The notes beneath the pieces are model-generated. The model was given only the letters and a program-made list of their open reading frames with translations. It did not search any database and was not told the origin of the DNA. From the NCBI RefSeq assembly GCF_051967035.1, contig NZ_JBQCKK010000008.1:1-64000 (forward strand): 64,000 nucleotides of DNA, written 5' to 3'. How positions within the stretch are numbered: the stretch's first letter is position 1; each line of letters starts with the position of its first letter. The position numbers and the translations under genes were made by a program. The DNA comes from Brevibacillus sp051967035 (lineage in GTDB: Bacteria; Bacillota; Bacilli; Brevibacillales; Brevibacillaceae). Of the stretch, positions 40,366 to 49,027 are shown in pieces.

Positions 40366-41577
40366 ATGGAAGACAGAATCTATTATCAAGATGCGTATGC
40401 GAGAACGTTTTCGGCGCGCGTATTGCGGCAGGGCAGGGAAGAGGATGGAACGCCGTACGTCGTGCTGAGCGAGACGGCGTTTTACCCGACGGGAGGCGGA
40501 CAGCCCGCGGATATGGGCACGCTCGGAGAATGTCGGGTCATCGACGTGGAAGAGGTGGCAGGCGAGGTGCGACATCGGCTGGAAGCCCCGCTGCCGGAGG
40601 ACTGCACGGAAGTCGAGGGCCAGATCGATTGGGACCGCCGCTTCGATCACATGCAGCAGCATGCGGGACAGCACATTTTGTCCGCCGCCTTTCTGGAAGT
40701 CGCGCAGGCGGAGACGGTCGCGTTTCATCTGGGAAAAGAACGCGTGACGATCGACGTGCGGCTGGATGAGCTGACACCGGATGTATGGGAAGCGGTCGAG
40801 CAGCGGGCCAACCAGGTCGTGCTGGAGAACCATCCGATCATCGCCCGGTTTGTCGACGATGAGGAGCTGGCTCGTCTGCCGCTGAAAAAACAGCCGACGG
40901 TCACGGAAAATGTCCGCGTCGTCATCATCCCCGCGTACGACTACAATCCGTGCGGCGGCACACATCCTGCGCGCACAGGCGAAGTGGGCGTGATAAAAAT
41001 TCTCGGCTGGGAGCGCCATCGCGGAAACATCCGGCTGGAGTTCATCTGCGGCTTGCGGGCTTTGCGGGATTACACGCGCAAGCAGGCGACCGTCCGCGAG
41101 CTGGCGAAGCTGATGGCGACCAGTGAGACGGAGTTGATCGCGCAGACAGAGCGCGTGCTGGCCGAACGGGACAGTTTGAAAGCAAGGCTCGCCGAAGCGG
41201 AAAAACAGCTGCTTGCGGGCGAAGTTCGCAAGCAGCTCGGCGCGGCGGAGCAGATGGGCGGGGTGCGTGTCCTGGCGCACGTTTTCCCGGACAAAACGAT
41301 CCAGCAGTTGCAGCAGTTCGCCCAACTGGCGGTCGCGGAGGCGCCGGACGTCGTTTGCCTGCTGGCCGCAGCGACTGGCGAGAAGACTCAGCTTGTGTTT
41401 GCGCGGGGGCAGGATGTGAATGTCGCCGTCAACCAGCTGCTCAAGGAGACGCTCCCGTTAATTGCCGGAAAAGGTGGCGGCAATCCGGCGATGGCGCAGG
41501 GCGGCGGTCAACCAGCACCTGCCGCAGATGAAGTGCTGGCGCACGCCCGCAAGTTGCTTGCCCAGTCGCTGACCTGA
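40366..41577 (+). CDS. Alanyl-tRNA editing protein AlaX with DHHA1 domain
   Basis: ATG at 40366 behind AAGGAGC, in preference to an upstream start. The 403 residues form an AlaX-L: beta-rich domain (SETAFYPTGGGQPADMGTL), editing domain with zinc ligands in QQHAGQHIL (HxxxH) and CGGTHPARTG (CxxxH), a coiled-coil region (~240-290), and a C-terminal DHHA1 domain ending in GKGGGNPAMAQGGG. It hydrolyses Ser- or Gly-tRNA(Ala) mischarged by AlaRS. The DHHA1 domain aids tRNA binding. Monocistronic. Confidence 0.93.
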   Translation: MEDRIYYQDAYARTFSARVLRQGREEDGTPYVVLSETAFYPTGGGQPADMGTLGECRVIDVEEVAGEVRHRLEAPLPEDCTEVEGQIDWDRRFDHMQQHAGQHILSAAFLEVAQAETVAFHLGKERVTIDVRLDELTPDVWEAVEQRANQVVLENHPIIARFVDDEELARLPLKKQPTVTENVRVVIIPAYDYNPCGGTHPARTGEVGVIKILGWERHRGNIRLEFICGLRALRDYTRKQATVRELAKLMATSETELIAQTERVLAERDSLKARLAEAEKQLLAGEVRKQLGAAEQMGGVRVLAHVFPDKTIQQLQQFAQLAVAEAPDVVCLLAAATGEKTQLVFARGQDVNVAVNQLLKETLPLIAGKGGGNPAMAQGGGQPAPAADEVLAHARKLLAQSLT

Positions 41578-41662
41578 CGGGCGAGTAGTGAGTGGCAAGC
41601 TGTGGCAAGGCCGTTTTTGCCTAAGCCCCTACCATAATGAATGATGCGAGGAGGAAACGACG

Positions 41663-42046
41663 ATGTTTTGGAACCCCGGCGATAAAGTTCGCGTGACGCA
41701 GCGGACAGGAGAATATATCGCGGAAGTGCTGGAAATTCACGACACGAAGCTGTTGCTCAAGGTGCTTGCGGTGACGAAATACCCGCAGCAGGGCGATCTC
41801 CATACCTCCTACGAGGTGGATGTGCCGCTGTTCCACCAGCGTCCGGCGCTCTCCTACCAGGAAAAATTCATGGCCCCGGCCGCATCCGTCATCCGCTACA
41901 ACGGCGAAGTGCCGGACTACAAGGAGTCCGTGCGCACGGCGATGGAGCGGGAAATGGAAAAGCTGAAAAAAATGGCGGCCTGGGCCGAGCGTTGCCTGGT
42001 TGAGCTGGAAGCGATGTATAAGGAAACCTTTACAAACACGAAATAG
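41663..42046 (+). CDS. kapB: KapB-like sporulation kinase accessory protein
   Basis: The 127-residue product resembles Bacillus KapB: GEYIAEVLEIHDTKLLLKVLAVTKYPQQGDLH, then VDVPLFHQRPALSYQEK and YNGEVPDYKESVRTAMEREM. KapB is required for KinB-dependent entry into the sporulation phosphorelay. The N-terminal barrel-like part is unrelated to enzymes. The start is ATG with GGAGGAAACG. A KapD partner is not in the window. Confidence 0.8.
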   Translation: MFWNPGDKVRVTQRTGEYIAEVLEIHDTKLLLKVLAVTKYPQQGDLHTSYEVDVPLFHQRPALSYQEKFMAPAASVIRYNGEVPDYKESVRTAMEREMEKLKKMAAWAERCLVELEAMYKETFTNTK

Positions 42047-42095
42047 AGTGGTACTGTAATACTCGAATGTACGACAATTTCATAAGGTGACTACC

Positions 42096-42188
42096 AAACG
42101 GGGGCCGAGCATCGTCGGCTGAGATTGTAACGAGCGTGTTACTGACCGTTGAACCTGACCTGGGTCATGCCAGCGGAGGAAGAGGTAT
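42096..42188 (+). promoter_or_regulatory. TPP riboswitch (THI box)
   Basis: GGGGGCCGAGC, GGCTGAGATTGTAACGAGCG, ACTGACCGTTGAACCTGACC and GGGTCATGCCAGCGGAGGAAG are the conserved THI elements. A terminator hairpin at 42262-42288 is the expression platform. It precedes the thiamine operon. Confidence 0.95.
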
Positions 42189-42261
42189 ATGAATCGATTT
42201 CACGGTGCAGCAGTTGCGGCGGATTTGCCGGAATGCTGCTACCAGACGACGAGATCAACTC

Positions 42262-42288
42262 AACCATCCCACGGCGGATGGTTTTTTT
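42262..42288 (+). terminator. Riboswitch-controlled terminator
   Basis: AACCATC and GATGGTT arms followed by seven T, downstream of the TPP aptamer. Confidence 0.8.
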
Positions 42289-42408
42289 CTTCCATCTGTC
42301 CGATGGGATACGTATACGGCTTCCACCGTTTGACTGGAGTGACTTCCGGCAGGCGAGGGAGGCCGTTTTTTCGTCCCTCGACAAGTAGCAGCAAGAAGGA
42401 GGAAGACC

Positions 42409-42612
42409 ATGGTTGTTGTGCTGAACGGAAAAACGGCAGAGCTGTCGGCTGAGATCAACACAGTCCGCGCCCTGCTCGCTTCGTATTCCCTGCAAGAGAA
42501 GATTGTCGTCGTGGAGCGCAACGGAGAAATCATCGACCGCTCCCGGTATGAACAAACGCCGATTGCAGACGGAGATCGCATCGAAATCGTTCATTTTGTC
42601 GGAGGAGGATGA
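42409..42612 (+). CDS. thiS: Thiamine biosynthesis sulfur carrier ThiS
   Basis: The 67-residue ubiquitin-like protein ends in Gly-Gly (VGGG), the site adenylated by ThiF and thiocarboxylated before sulfur transfer to thiazole. NGKTAELSAEINTVRALLAS and GDRIEIVHFVGGG are diagnostic. AAGGAGGAAG precedes the ATG. It is translationally coupled to thiG (the stop overlaps a start-like ATG). ThiF and ThiO are not in the window. Confidence 0.93.
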   Translation: MVVVLNGKTAELSAEINTVRALLASYSLQEKIVVVERNGEIIDRSRYEQTPIADGDRIEIVHFVGGG

Positions 42613-42617
42613 CCAGC

Positions 42618-43388
42618 ATGGATACATGGAAAATTGGCCCTTACGAGTTTCGTTCCCGCCTTTTGCTCGGGACTGGAAAATTCGCAGATTTGGAAACGCA
42701 AGGAAAAGCAGTAGAGGCGTCGGAGGCCGAAATTTTGACATTCGCGATTCGTCGGCTCAATTTGGAAAATCCGCAAGAGCCGAACTTTTTGGAACAGCTC
42801 GATCTGAAAAAATTCACGCTGCTGCCGAATACAGCCGGGGCCTACACGGCTGAGGAAGCGGTGCGCATCGCCCGTCTGGCGCGGGCATCCGGCTTGTGTG
42901 ACATGATTAAGGTAGAGGTCATCGGCGATCCGAAAACGCTGCTGCCTGACCCGATCGGCACGCTGGAAGCGTCGAAAATACTGGTCGAGGAAGGCTTCAT
43001 CGTGCTGACTTACACCAACGACGATCCGATTCTCGCCAAGCGCTTGCAGGAGGTGGGCGTACATGCCGTCATGCCGGGCGCGTCCCCGATTGGCTCCGGA
43101 CAAGGCATCGTCAACGAAAACAACCTCCGCTTCATCATCGAGGACGCGAAAGTGCCGATCATCGTGGACGCAGGCATCGGGTCGCCAGCCGATTGCGCGA
43201 AAGCGATGGAGCTGGGCGCGGACGGCGTGCTGCTGAATACGGCAGTCGCGCTCGCGGACAATCCGGTGCTGATGGCCGAAGCGATGAAGCTCGGCGTGGA
43301 AGCGGGGCGCAAAGGCTTCCTCGCGGGACGGATCGCGAAAAAGCGCTACGCGTCGGCGAGCAGCCCGACCGAAGGGATGATTGAGTAG
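42618..43388 (+). CDS. thiG: Thiazole synthase ThiG
   Basis: ATG at 42618 is chosen because GGAGGAGG is properly spaced from it. The 256-residue barrel has YEFRSRLLLGTGKFAD, the Schiff-base Lys in MIKVEVIGDPKTLLPD, and the phosphate-binding GAGIGSPADCAKAMELGADGVLLNTA pattern. It condenses deoxyxylulose-5-phosphate, dehydroglycine and ThiS thiocarboxylate to thiazole phosphate. It follows thiS and shares the TPP riboswitch. Confidence 0.95.
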   Translation: MDTWKIGPYEFRSRLLLGTGKFADLETQGKAVEASEAEILTFAIRRLNLENPQEPNFLEQLDLKKFTLLPNTAGAYTAEEAVRIARLARASGLCDMIKVEVIGDPKTLLPDPIGTLEASKILVEEGFIVLTYTNDDPILAKRLQEVGVHAVMPGASPIGSGQGIVNENNLRFIIEDAKVPIIVDAGIGSPADCAKAMELGADGVLLNTAVALADNPVLMAEAMKLGVEAGRKGFLAGRIAKKRYASASSPTEGMIE

Positions 43389-44676
43389 CGTGGACCGACT
43401 GACAGAAGCGGTAGAATCGATTGCCAGGCGCAAAGAAGAGTTGTTTGCCCTCCTGGCAGAGCTCGTTTCCCATCCGACTGTAAGTCCGCCAGCGCGAAAC
43501 AGCGACGCGGCGCAAACGGTACTCGCCCATCGGCTCGCGGCCATCGGCTTTGAGGTCGACCGCTGGACCGTCTACCCCGGCGACGACAACGTCGTCGGCC
43601 GACTGCCGGGTAGCGCTTCCGCTCAGGCGAACAGCCTGATTATCAACGGGCACATCGACGTTGCGGAAGTGGGCGACGATGCGAGCTGGACGTATCCGCC
43701 GTTTTCCTTGACGCGCGGCGCAGACGGACGGCTGTACGGACGCGGTGTCGCAGACATGAAGGGCGGACTGGCCGCAAGCCTGTTCGCCATTCAGATGCTG
43801 CGCGAGCACGGCGTCGAGCTGGCAGGCGATTTGCTGTTCCAATCGGTAATCGGCGAGGAAGCGGGCGAAGCAGGGACGCTGGTCGCGCTCGAACGCGGCT
43901 ACCAGGCGGACTACGCCGTCGTCGTCGACACGAGCAACCTGCATATGCAAGGGCAGGGCGGCGTCATTACCGGCTGGATCACGATTGAGAGTCCGACGAC
44001 CTTGCACGACGGGATGCGGGCGAGGACGATCCATGCCGGAGGCGGCGTGCGCGGGGCGTCTGCGATTGAAAAAATGGCGAAAATCATTACGGCGCTACAG
44101 GAGCTGGAACGGGACTGGGCCGTGATGAAGGCGTACCCCGGCTTTGCGGCTGGCAGCAATACGATCAACCCGGCTGTGATCGAGGGCGGACGCCATGCTG
44201 CGTTCATCGCGGATCGCTGCGCGCTCTGGATTACGGTTCACTTTTATCCGAACGAATCACACGAACAGATCATTCGCGAGATCGAGGACCATGTCGGACG
44301 GGCAGCGGCGGCTGATTTGTGGCTGCGCGACCATCCTCCCGTCTTCCGCTGGGGCGGTCGCTCCATGATCGAGGAGCGCGGGGAAATTTTCCCGTCCCTG
44401 GAGCTGGATACCAAGCATCCGGCCCTGGCGCAGCTGCAAGCCGCCTATGCAAGCGAGTTGGGCGAGGCGCCTGTGGTGGACATGTCTCCTACCGTCACAG
44501 ATGCGGGCTGGTTCGCGCACGCAGGCATTCCCGCCGTACTGTTCGGCCCGGGCGAGCTGAAACACGCCCATGCCGTCGATGAGTCGATTGATCCTGACCA
44601 GCTTGTCCGGTTCGCCCAGATCATGGCCCGCTTTATCGCCAGCTGGTGCAACACGCCAAAGGAAGCGAAGGAGTGA
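43381..44676 (+). CDS. M20 deacylase, probable formylaminopyrimidine deformylase (YlmB-like)
   Basis: TTG start at 43381 overlaps thiG stop. A GTG at 43390 is possible. The 431-residue ArgE/DapE-family metallohydrolase shows metal-binding INGHIDVAEV (His, Asp), GRGVADMKGGLAASLFAIQ (Asp), GEEAGEAGTL (catalytic and metal Glu) and C-terminal GPGELKHAHAVDESI (His). Similar enzymes (YlmB) hydrolyse N-formyl-4-amino-5-aminomethyl-2-methylpyrimidine in thiamine salvage. Placement with tenA and thiXYZ-like genes under a TPP riboswitch supports that substrate. Confidence 0.88.
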   Translation: MSSVDRLTEAVESIARRKEELFALLAELVSHPTVSPPARNSDAAQTVLAHRLAAIGFEVDRWTVYPGDDNVVGRLPGSASAQANSLIINGHIDVAEVGDDASWTYPPFSLTRGADGRLYGRGVADMKGGLAASLFAIQMLREHGVELAGDLLFQSVIGEEAGEAGTLVALERGYQADYAVVVDTSNLHMQGQGGVITGWITIESPTTLHDGMRARTIHAGGGVRGASAIEKMAKIITALQELERDWAVMKAYPGFAAGSNTINPAVIEGGRHAAFIADRCALWITVHFYPNESHEQIIREIEDHVGRAAAADLWLRDHPPVFRWGGRSMIEERGEIFPSLELDTKHPALAQLQAAYASELGEAPVVDMSPTVTDAGWFAHAGIPAVLFGPGELKHAHAVDESIDPDQLVRFAQIMARFIASWCNTPKEAKE

Positions 44677-44684
44677 AAAGAAGC

Positions 44685-45365
44685 ATGGCAACCTTTACAG
44701 ACCGTTTGTTACGCAGTGTCGCCCCGATCTGGGAGCGCGTTTACCAGCATCCGTTCGTAACTGGCTTGGGTGAAGGCACGCTGCCTGTAGAGTCGTTCAA
44801 ATTTTACTTGAAGCAGGACTACATCTACCTGATCGATTACGCCAAAATGTTCGCGCTCGCCAGCGTGAAGGCCTACGATCTGGAGACGAGCGCCCGATTC
44901 GCCGCCCTGCAGGAATCGACGCTCCACACGGAGATGGAGCTGCACCGCCAGTATGCGGCGCGCTTCGGCATTTCCCGCGAGGAGCTGGAAGCGACCGAGC
45001 CGTCCTTTGTCATGCTGGGCTACACCAGCTACATGCTGCTTGTCGCGCAGCAAGGCTCACTGGCAGAGCTGGTCAGCGCGCTTTTGCCATGCACATGGAG
45101 CTACTGGGAGATCGGCAAGCGGCTGGCGCAGGTAGAAGGGGCGCTGGACCACGAGCTGTACGGCGAGTGGGTGCGGATGTACAGCTCGGACGAGTTCGGG
45201 CAGCTCGCGATCTGGCTGATCGACATCATGAACGAGCTGGCAGACGGGAAAAACGAGCAGGAGCTGGCGAGACTGGAAGCGTATTTCGTCAACACCTCCA
45301 AGATGGAGTACATGTTCTGGGATATGGCCTATAGAGAGGAAATGTGGCCGTGCGCGATCAACTAG
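44685..45365 (+). CDS. tenA: Aminopyrimidine aminohydrolase TenA (thiaminase II)
   Basis: ATG at 44685 behind GAAGGAG. The 226-residue all-helical protein carries the catalytic Cys136 (ALLPCTWSYWEIG), conserved KFYLKQDYIYLIDYAKMFALAS, HTEMELHRQYA and the C-terminal Glu in WDMAYREEMW. It releases hydroxymethyl-pyrimidine from aminomethyl-pyrimidine made by the preceding deformylase, completing the base-degraded thiamine salvage. It overlaps the next gene by 22 nt. Confidence 0.95.
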   Translation: MATFTDRLLRSVAPIWERVYQHPFVTGLGEGTLPVESFKFYLKQDYIYLIDYAKMFALASVKAYDLETSARFAALQESTLHTEMELHRQYAARFGISREELEATEPSFVMLGYTSYMLLVAQQGSLAELVSALLPCTWSYWEIGKRLAQVEGALDHELYGEWVRMYSSDEFGQLAIWLIDIMNELADGKNEQELARLEAYFVNTSKMEYMFWDMAYREEMWPCAIN

Positions 45366-46129
45366 CTTTCTCCAACGTCCGCTTTTCCTACACAGGCACG
45401 CCGATTCTCGAAGACTTTGATCTGCGGGTGAAAAAAGGCGAGTTCGTCAGCATGATCGGGCCAAGCGGGATCGGAAAAAGCACGCTGTTTCAGCTGATTG
45501 CGGGACTTTTGCAGCCCGAACAGGGAGAAATCCGGCTGGGCGGGGAGCGGATGGAACAGCGGCTGGGGCAGGTAGGCTACATGCCCCAGCGCGATCTGCT
45601 CATGCCGTGGCGCACGATTGTGGAAAATGCCGCCTTGCCCCTGGAGATCAAAGGCGTGCCGAAAAAGGAAGCGCATGCGCGCGTCCGGCAAGAGCTGCCC
45701 CGCTACGGACTGCACGAGTGGGCAGATGCTTATCCTGCCCAGCTGTCTGGCGGCATGCGGCAGCGCGTGTCTTTTTTGCGGGCGCTCTTGTCCGGGACAG
45801 ACCTGATGCTGCTCGACGAGCCGTTCAGCGCGCTCGATGGCATTACGCGGCTCGACATGCAGGAATGGCTGATGGAAAAATGGCAGGAGACCGGCAGTAC
45901 GATGCTGATGATTACGCACGACATCGACGAGGCGATCTTGCTTGCCGACCGGGTGATCGTCCTGTTGGGCAAGCCGATTCGTCAGCCTGTGGAGCTGCAC
46001 GTCCCGATTCCGCGGCCGCGAGCGGTGGACAGCCGTAACCAGTCTGGCTTTCTGGCCTTGCGCGAACAAATCTGGGCCTTGCTGCGCACAGAGCAGTCCA
46101 GGCTCCAGTCGCTGGGGAGGGAAGCGTGA
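45344..46129 (+). CDS. thiZ: ABC importer ATPase, ThiZ-like
   Basis: A 261-residue ATPase of the SsuB/TauB/ThiZ type: Walker A GPSGIGKST (about residues 38-46), signature LSGGMRQRV, Walker B LMLLDEPFSALD, H-loop MLMITHDIDEA. The GTG start lies inside the end of tenA. It powers uptake of N-formyl-aminopyrimidine or related thiamine degradation products with the next two genes. Confidence 0.9.
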   Translation: MAVRDQLAFSNVRFSYTGTPILEDFDLRVKKGEFVSMIGPSGIGKSTLFQLIAGLLQPEQGEIRLGGERMEQRLGQVGYMPQRDLLMPWRTIVENAALPLEIKGVPKKEAHARVRQELPRYGLHEWADAYPAQLSGGMRQRVSFLRALLSGTDLMLLDEPFSALDGITRLDMQEWLMEKWQETGSTMLMITHDIDEAILLADRVIVLLGKPIRQPVELHVPIPRPRAVDSRNQSGFLALREQIWALLRTEQSRLQSLGREA

Positions 46130-46890
46130 TGGGCAGAGGGATCTGGTTCGGCATTTCTATCGCGCTGTTTTTCGTCGCCTGGGAAGCGGTTTGCCGCCTC
46201 TTGGCCGTGCCGCCGTTCATCCTGCCGCCGCCGAGCGCAGTCGTGCTGGCGCTGTGGGAGCTGCGCGGCTCGCTCCTCGGGCTGCACTTGTGGGTTACGT
46301 TGAAGGAAGTGCTGCTCGGCCTGTCTGTCTCGATCGTATTTGGCGTATTGCTCGCTTTTGCGATGACGATGAACCGGGTGGTCGAGCGACTGGTTTACCC
46401 TTATATCGTCATATCCCAGACGATCCCGATCATTGCCTTGTCGCCTGTCTTTATTTTGTGGTTCGGCTACGATTTGTCCGGAAAAATCGCGGTGACGATC
46501 CTGTTTACCTTTTTCCCGATTGTCGTCAATACGTATGACGGACTGCGCTCAACCGACAAAGAGATGGTCCAGCTGTTGAAAACGATGGGCGCTACCCGCT
46601 GGCACATGTTTGCGAAGCTGCAACTGCCGTCGAGCCTGCCGCATTTTTTCAGCGGCTTGAAGGTGGCCGCGACGTACAGTGTCGCGGGTGCGACGATCGG
46701 GGAGTGGCTCGGCGCGAGCGAGGGACTTGGCTACTTCGGCAGACGGGCATCGGGCAATTTTCAGGCACCGGCGCTGTTTGCCTCGGTCCTGCTGCTCTCC
46801 GTCCTCGGCATGCTGCTTTTCTGGCTTGTCGGGCGGATCGAGCGCCGTTTGTCGCCGCATACAAAAGCGAAACAACCAACATCCAAGTGA
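46129..46890 (+). CDS. thiX: ABC importer permease, ThiX-like
   Basis: ATG at 46129 behind GGGAGGGAAGCG. The 253-residue protein has six membrane helices and the binding-protein-dependent transport motif EMVQLLKTMGATRWHMFAKLQLPSSLPHFF, contacting the ATPase. Together with the ATPase and lipoprotein on both sides it makes a pyrimidine importer. It shares one base with the preceding stop. Confidence 0.9.
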   Translation: MGRGIWFGISIALFFVAWEAVCRLLAVPPFILPPPSAVVLALWELRGSLLGLHLWVTLKEVLLGLSVSIVFGVLLAFAMTMNRVVERLVYPYIVISQTIPIIALSPVFILWFGYDLSGKIAVTILFTFFPIVVNTYDGLRSTDKEMVQLLKTMGATRWHMFAKLQLPSSLPHFFSGLKVAATYSVAGATIGEWLGASEGLGYFGRRASGNFQAPALFASVLLLSVLGMLLFWLVGRIERRLSPHTKAKQPTSK

Positions 46891-46909
46891 GAAAAGTAGG
46901 GAGATAACG

Positions 46910-47950
46910 ATGAAACCGATACGTACAAAATGGACAAAAGCCATCCTGGCCCTGACGCTGGCTACGGGACTTGCTGCCTGCGGCAATCAGTCTGGCGCTG
47001 GCACAACCGCACCGCAGACACCAGCTCCGGCTGAACAAGCGGCGGAGCCAGCCGAGCTGACAATCGCGCTCGACTGGTATCCGAATGCGGTGCACTCCTT
47101 CCTGTACGCTGCAGAGGAACAGGGCTTTTTCAAGGAAGAAAATCTCAAGGTCAATCTGCAAATGCCATCGGACAGCAACGATCCGTTGAAAATGGCGGCG
47201 GCAGGCAAAGTCGACCTGGCCATCAGCTACCAGCCGCAGCTCGTTCAGGCGCGCGCCGAAGGAATTCCGGTCGTGGCGGTCGCGGCGCTCGTACGTCATC
47301 CGCTTAACGTCATCATGACACGCCAGGACAGCGGCATCGACAGTCCGCAAAAGCTGGCAGGCAAAAACATCGGCTACCCGTCCATTCCGCTCGACGAATC
47401 AATCGTTCGCCAGGTGGTCAAGCACGCGGGCGCAGACGATTCCGGCCTGTCCTTTACCGACATCGGATTTGACATTGTGCCAGCCTTGACGGCGAAAAAA
47501 GTAGACGCGGTCGTAGGCGGCTACATCAACCATGAGCAGCTTATCCTGGAGAAAAACGGCATTCCGGTCCACGTCATCAAGCCGTCTGACTTTGGCGTAC
47601 CGGATTATTACGAGCTTGTGCTGGCGTCCAGCGACGAGACGCTTGGCAAAAAGCAGCAGGCAGTCGAAGGCTTCCTGCGTGCGATTGCCAAAGGCCAGGA
47701 CTACGTGAAAAACAACAAGGAAAAGGCGCTCGACCTGCTGCTCGCCAAGCAAGCCGCCGAGTTCCCGCTGGAAAAAGACATCGAGACCAAGAGCTTGGAC
47801 ATCCTGATCCCGCTGATGGACGCGGGCGACAAACCGTTTGGCTTTATGACAGCCGAGTCATGGCAAACGATGATCGACTGGATGAAACAAGAAAAGCTGA
47901 TTACGACCGATGTGAAAGTGGAAGACATCATGCGTGATCTGGTGAAATAA
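46910..47950 (+). CDS. thiY: Substrate-binding lipoprotein, ThiY-like (NMT1/THI5 family)
   Basis: The 346-residue protein has a lipoprotein signal (ATGLAACG lipobox, Cys about 24), a Pro/Ala linker and an NMT1/THI5-like binding domain (ELTIALDWYPNAVHSFLYAAEEQGFFKEENL, VDLAISYQPQLVQARAEGIPVVAVAALV). ThiY binds formylaminopyrimidine. Family and operon position match. A long hairpin terminator ends the thiamine operon. Confidence 0.92.
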   Translation: MKPIRTKWTKAILALTLATGLAACGNQSGAGTTAPQTPAPAEQAAEPAELTIALDWYPNAVHSFLYAAEEQGFFKEENLKVNLQMPSDSNDPLKMAAAGKVDLAISYQPQLVQARAEGIPVVAVAALVRHPLNVIMTRQDSGIDSPQKLAGKNIGYPSIPLDESIVRQVVKHAGADDSGLSFTDIGFDIVPALTAKKVDAVVGGYINHEQLILEKNGIPVHVIKPSDFGVPDYYELVLASSDETLGKKQQAVEGFLRAIAKGQDYVKNNKEKALDLLLAKQAAEFPLEKDIETKSLDILIPLMDAGDKPFGFMTAESWQTMIDWMKQEKLITTDVKVEDIMRDLVK

Positions 47951-47954
47951 CCAG

Positions 47955-48024
47955 CAACCCCCGATTGCCAAACGGCCTGAACGAATTTTCGTTCTGCCAG
48001 GACGAGGCAGTCGGGGGTTTTTCG
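47955..48024 (+). terminator. Long terminator of the thiamine operon
   Basis: AACCCCCGATTGCC pairs with GGCAGTCGGGGGTT around an inner hairpin, then TTT. Confidence 0.8.
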
Positions 48025-48075
48025 TAAGCGGCAATCGCGTAGTTGACGGGGGAGTGTTGTCATGGTATTTTCAAT

Positions 48076-48103
48076 TTAGTTATTTTGATAAATTTCTAAA
48101 TAT
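48076..48103. promoter_or_regulatory. Candidate SdpR operator
   Basis: ATTTAG and CTAAAT form an inverted repeat with 16 nt between them in the A+T-rich region just upstream of the ArsR-type regulator gene. Autoregulation is expected for SdpR. Confidence 0.35.
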
Positions 48104-48137
48104 CTAATAAAGATTGCTGAAAGTAGGATCGATCACG

Positions 48138-48410
48138 ATGTCCATGAATCATGCCTTTAAGGCGCTGTCTGATCCCACAAGGCGAAAAATTCTTGATCTG
48201 CTGCGAGAAAAAGACAGGACGGCCGGAGAAATTGCCGAGCATTTTCAAATGACAAAACCGAGCATCTCGCATCACCTCAACCTGTTGAAGCAGGCGGAAA
48301 TGGTTTTTGACGAGCGAAAAGGGCAAAACATTTACTACTCGTTAAATACGACCGTTTTTCAGGACCTGCTGAAATGGTTTATTCAATTCCATTCGAAAGA
48401 GGAGTCATGA
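48138..48410 (+). CDS. sdpR: ArsR-family autorepressor SdpR-like
   Basis: ATG at 48138. The 90-residue winged-helix protein reads NHAFKALSDPTRRKILDLL, then recognition helix MTKPSISHHLNLLKQAEMVF and wing ERKGQNIYYSLN. No metal-binding cysteines are present. It matches Bacillus SdpR, which represses sdpRI until SdpI captures it at the membrane. The next gene (1 nt after its stop) is SdpI-like, strengthening the call. Confidence 0.85.
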   Translation: MSMNHAFKALSDPTRRKILDLLREKDRTAGEIAEHFQMTKPSISHHLNLLKQAEMVFDERKGQNIYYSLNTTVFQDLLKWFIQFHSKEES

Positions 48411-48411
48411 A

Positions 48412-49026
48412 ATGAAAATATCCCGCTTGACTATTCTGAGTTTCCTTGCCAGCGTCGTGATGGCGGTGATTTGTTATCCCTCCATGCCTGACACCATGGC
48501 CGTTCACTGGGGAATAAACGGCGAGCCGGACGGTTTTGCGCCCAAGCTCGTGGGCGTAACTTTTGTTCCGTTCATGATGGTGGTCCTGTTTTTGTCTTCC
48601 CGCTACCGCCAACAGAGCTACGAAAAGTTCCAAAGCAGCCAGAATGCGATCATGAACACGCTGATGGTTGCGCTTCTCGTCATCCACGGCTTGATTATCG
48701 CATACGGTTACGGATATGCGGTGAACATGGCGACTGCCGCGACGCTTATCCTGGGAGTTTTGTTCATCACGATGGGGAATTTTATGCCGCGTTTTCGCCA
48801 TAACTATCTAATCGGGATTCGCACGCCGTGGACGCTCGCTAGCGAAGAGGTCTGGAAAAAGACCCATCAACTGGGGTCCCGTGTATTTTTTATCGGCGGG
48901 CTGCTCATCGTCCTCACCTCATTTTTGCCTGCACCACTTCACGTTATCGCGCTGTTGTTTCTGATCGTGGCAACGATTCTCGTCACGACGGGGAGCAGTT
49001 ACTACTATGCCAAAAGGAGGGGATAA
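48412..49026 (+). CDS. sdpI: SdpI-like immunity membrane protein
   Basis: The 204-residue protein starts with a DUF1648 domain (PSMPDTMAVHWGINGEPDGFAPK) followed by SdpI-type helices (NYLIGIRTPWTLASEEVWKKTHQLGSRVFFIGG). SdpI protects B. subtilis from the killing peptide SDP and sequesters SdpR. No sdpABC toxin genes lie in the window. It stands between the regulator and a CPBP protease. Confidence 0.88.
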   Translation: MKISRLTILSFLASVVMAVICYPSMPDTMAVHWGINGEPDGFAPKLVGVTFVPFMMVVLFLSSRYRQQSYEKFQSSQNAIMNTLMVALLVIHGLIIAYGYGYAVNMATAATLILGVLFITMGNFMPRFRHNYLIGIRTPWTLASEEVWKKTHQLGSRVFFIGGLLIVLTSFLPAPLHVIALLFLIVATILVTTGSSYYYAKRRG

Positions 49027-49027
49027 A

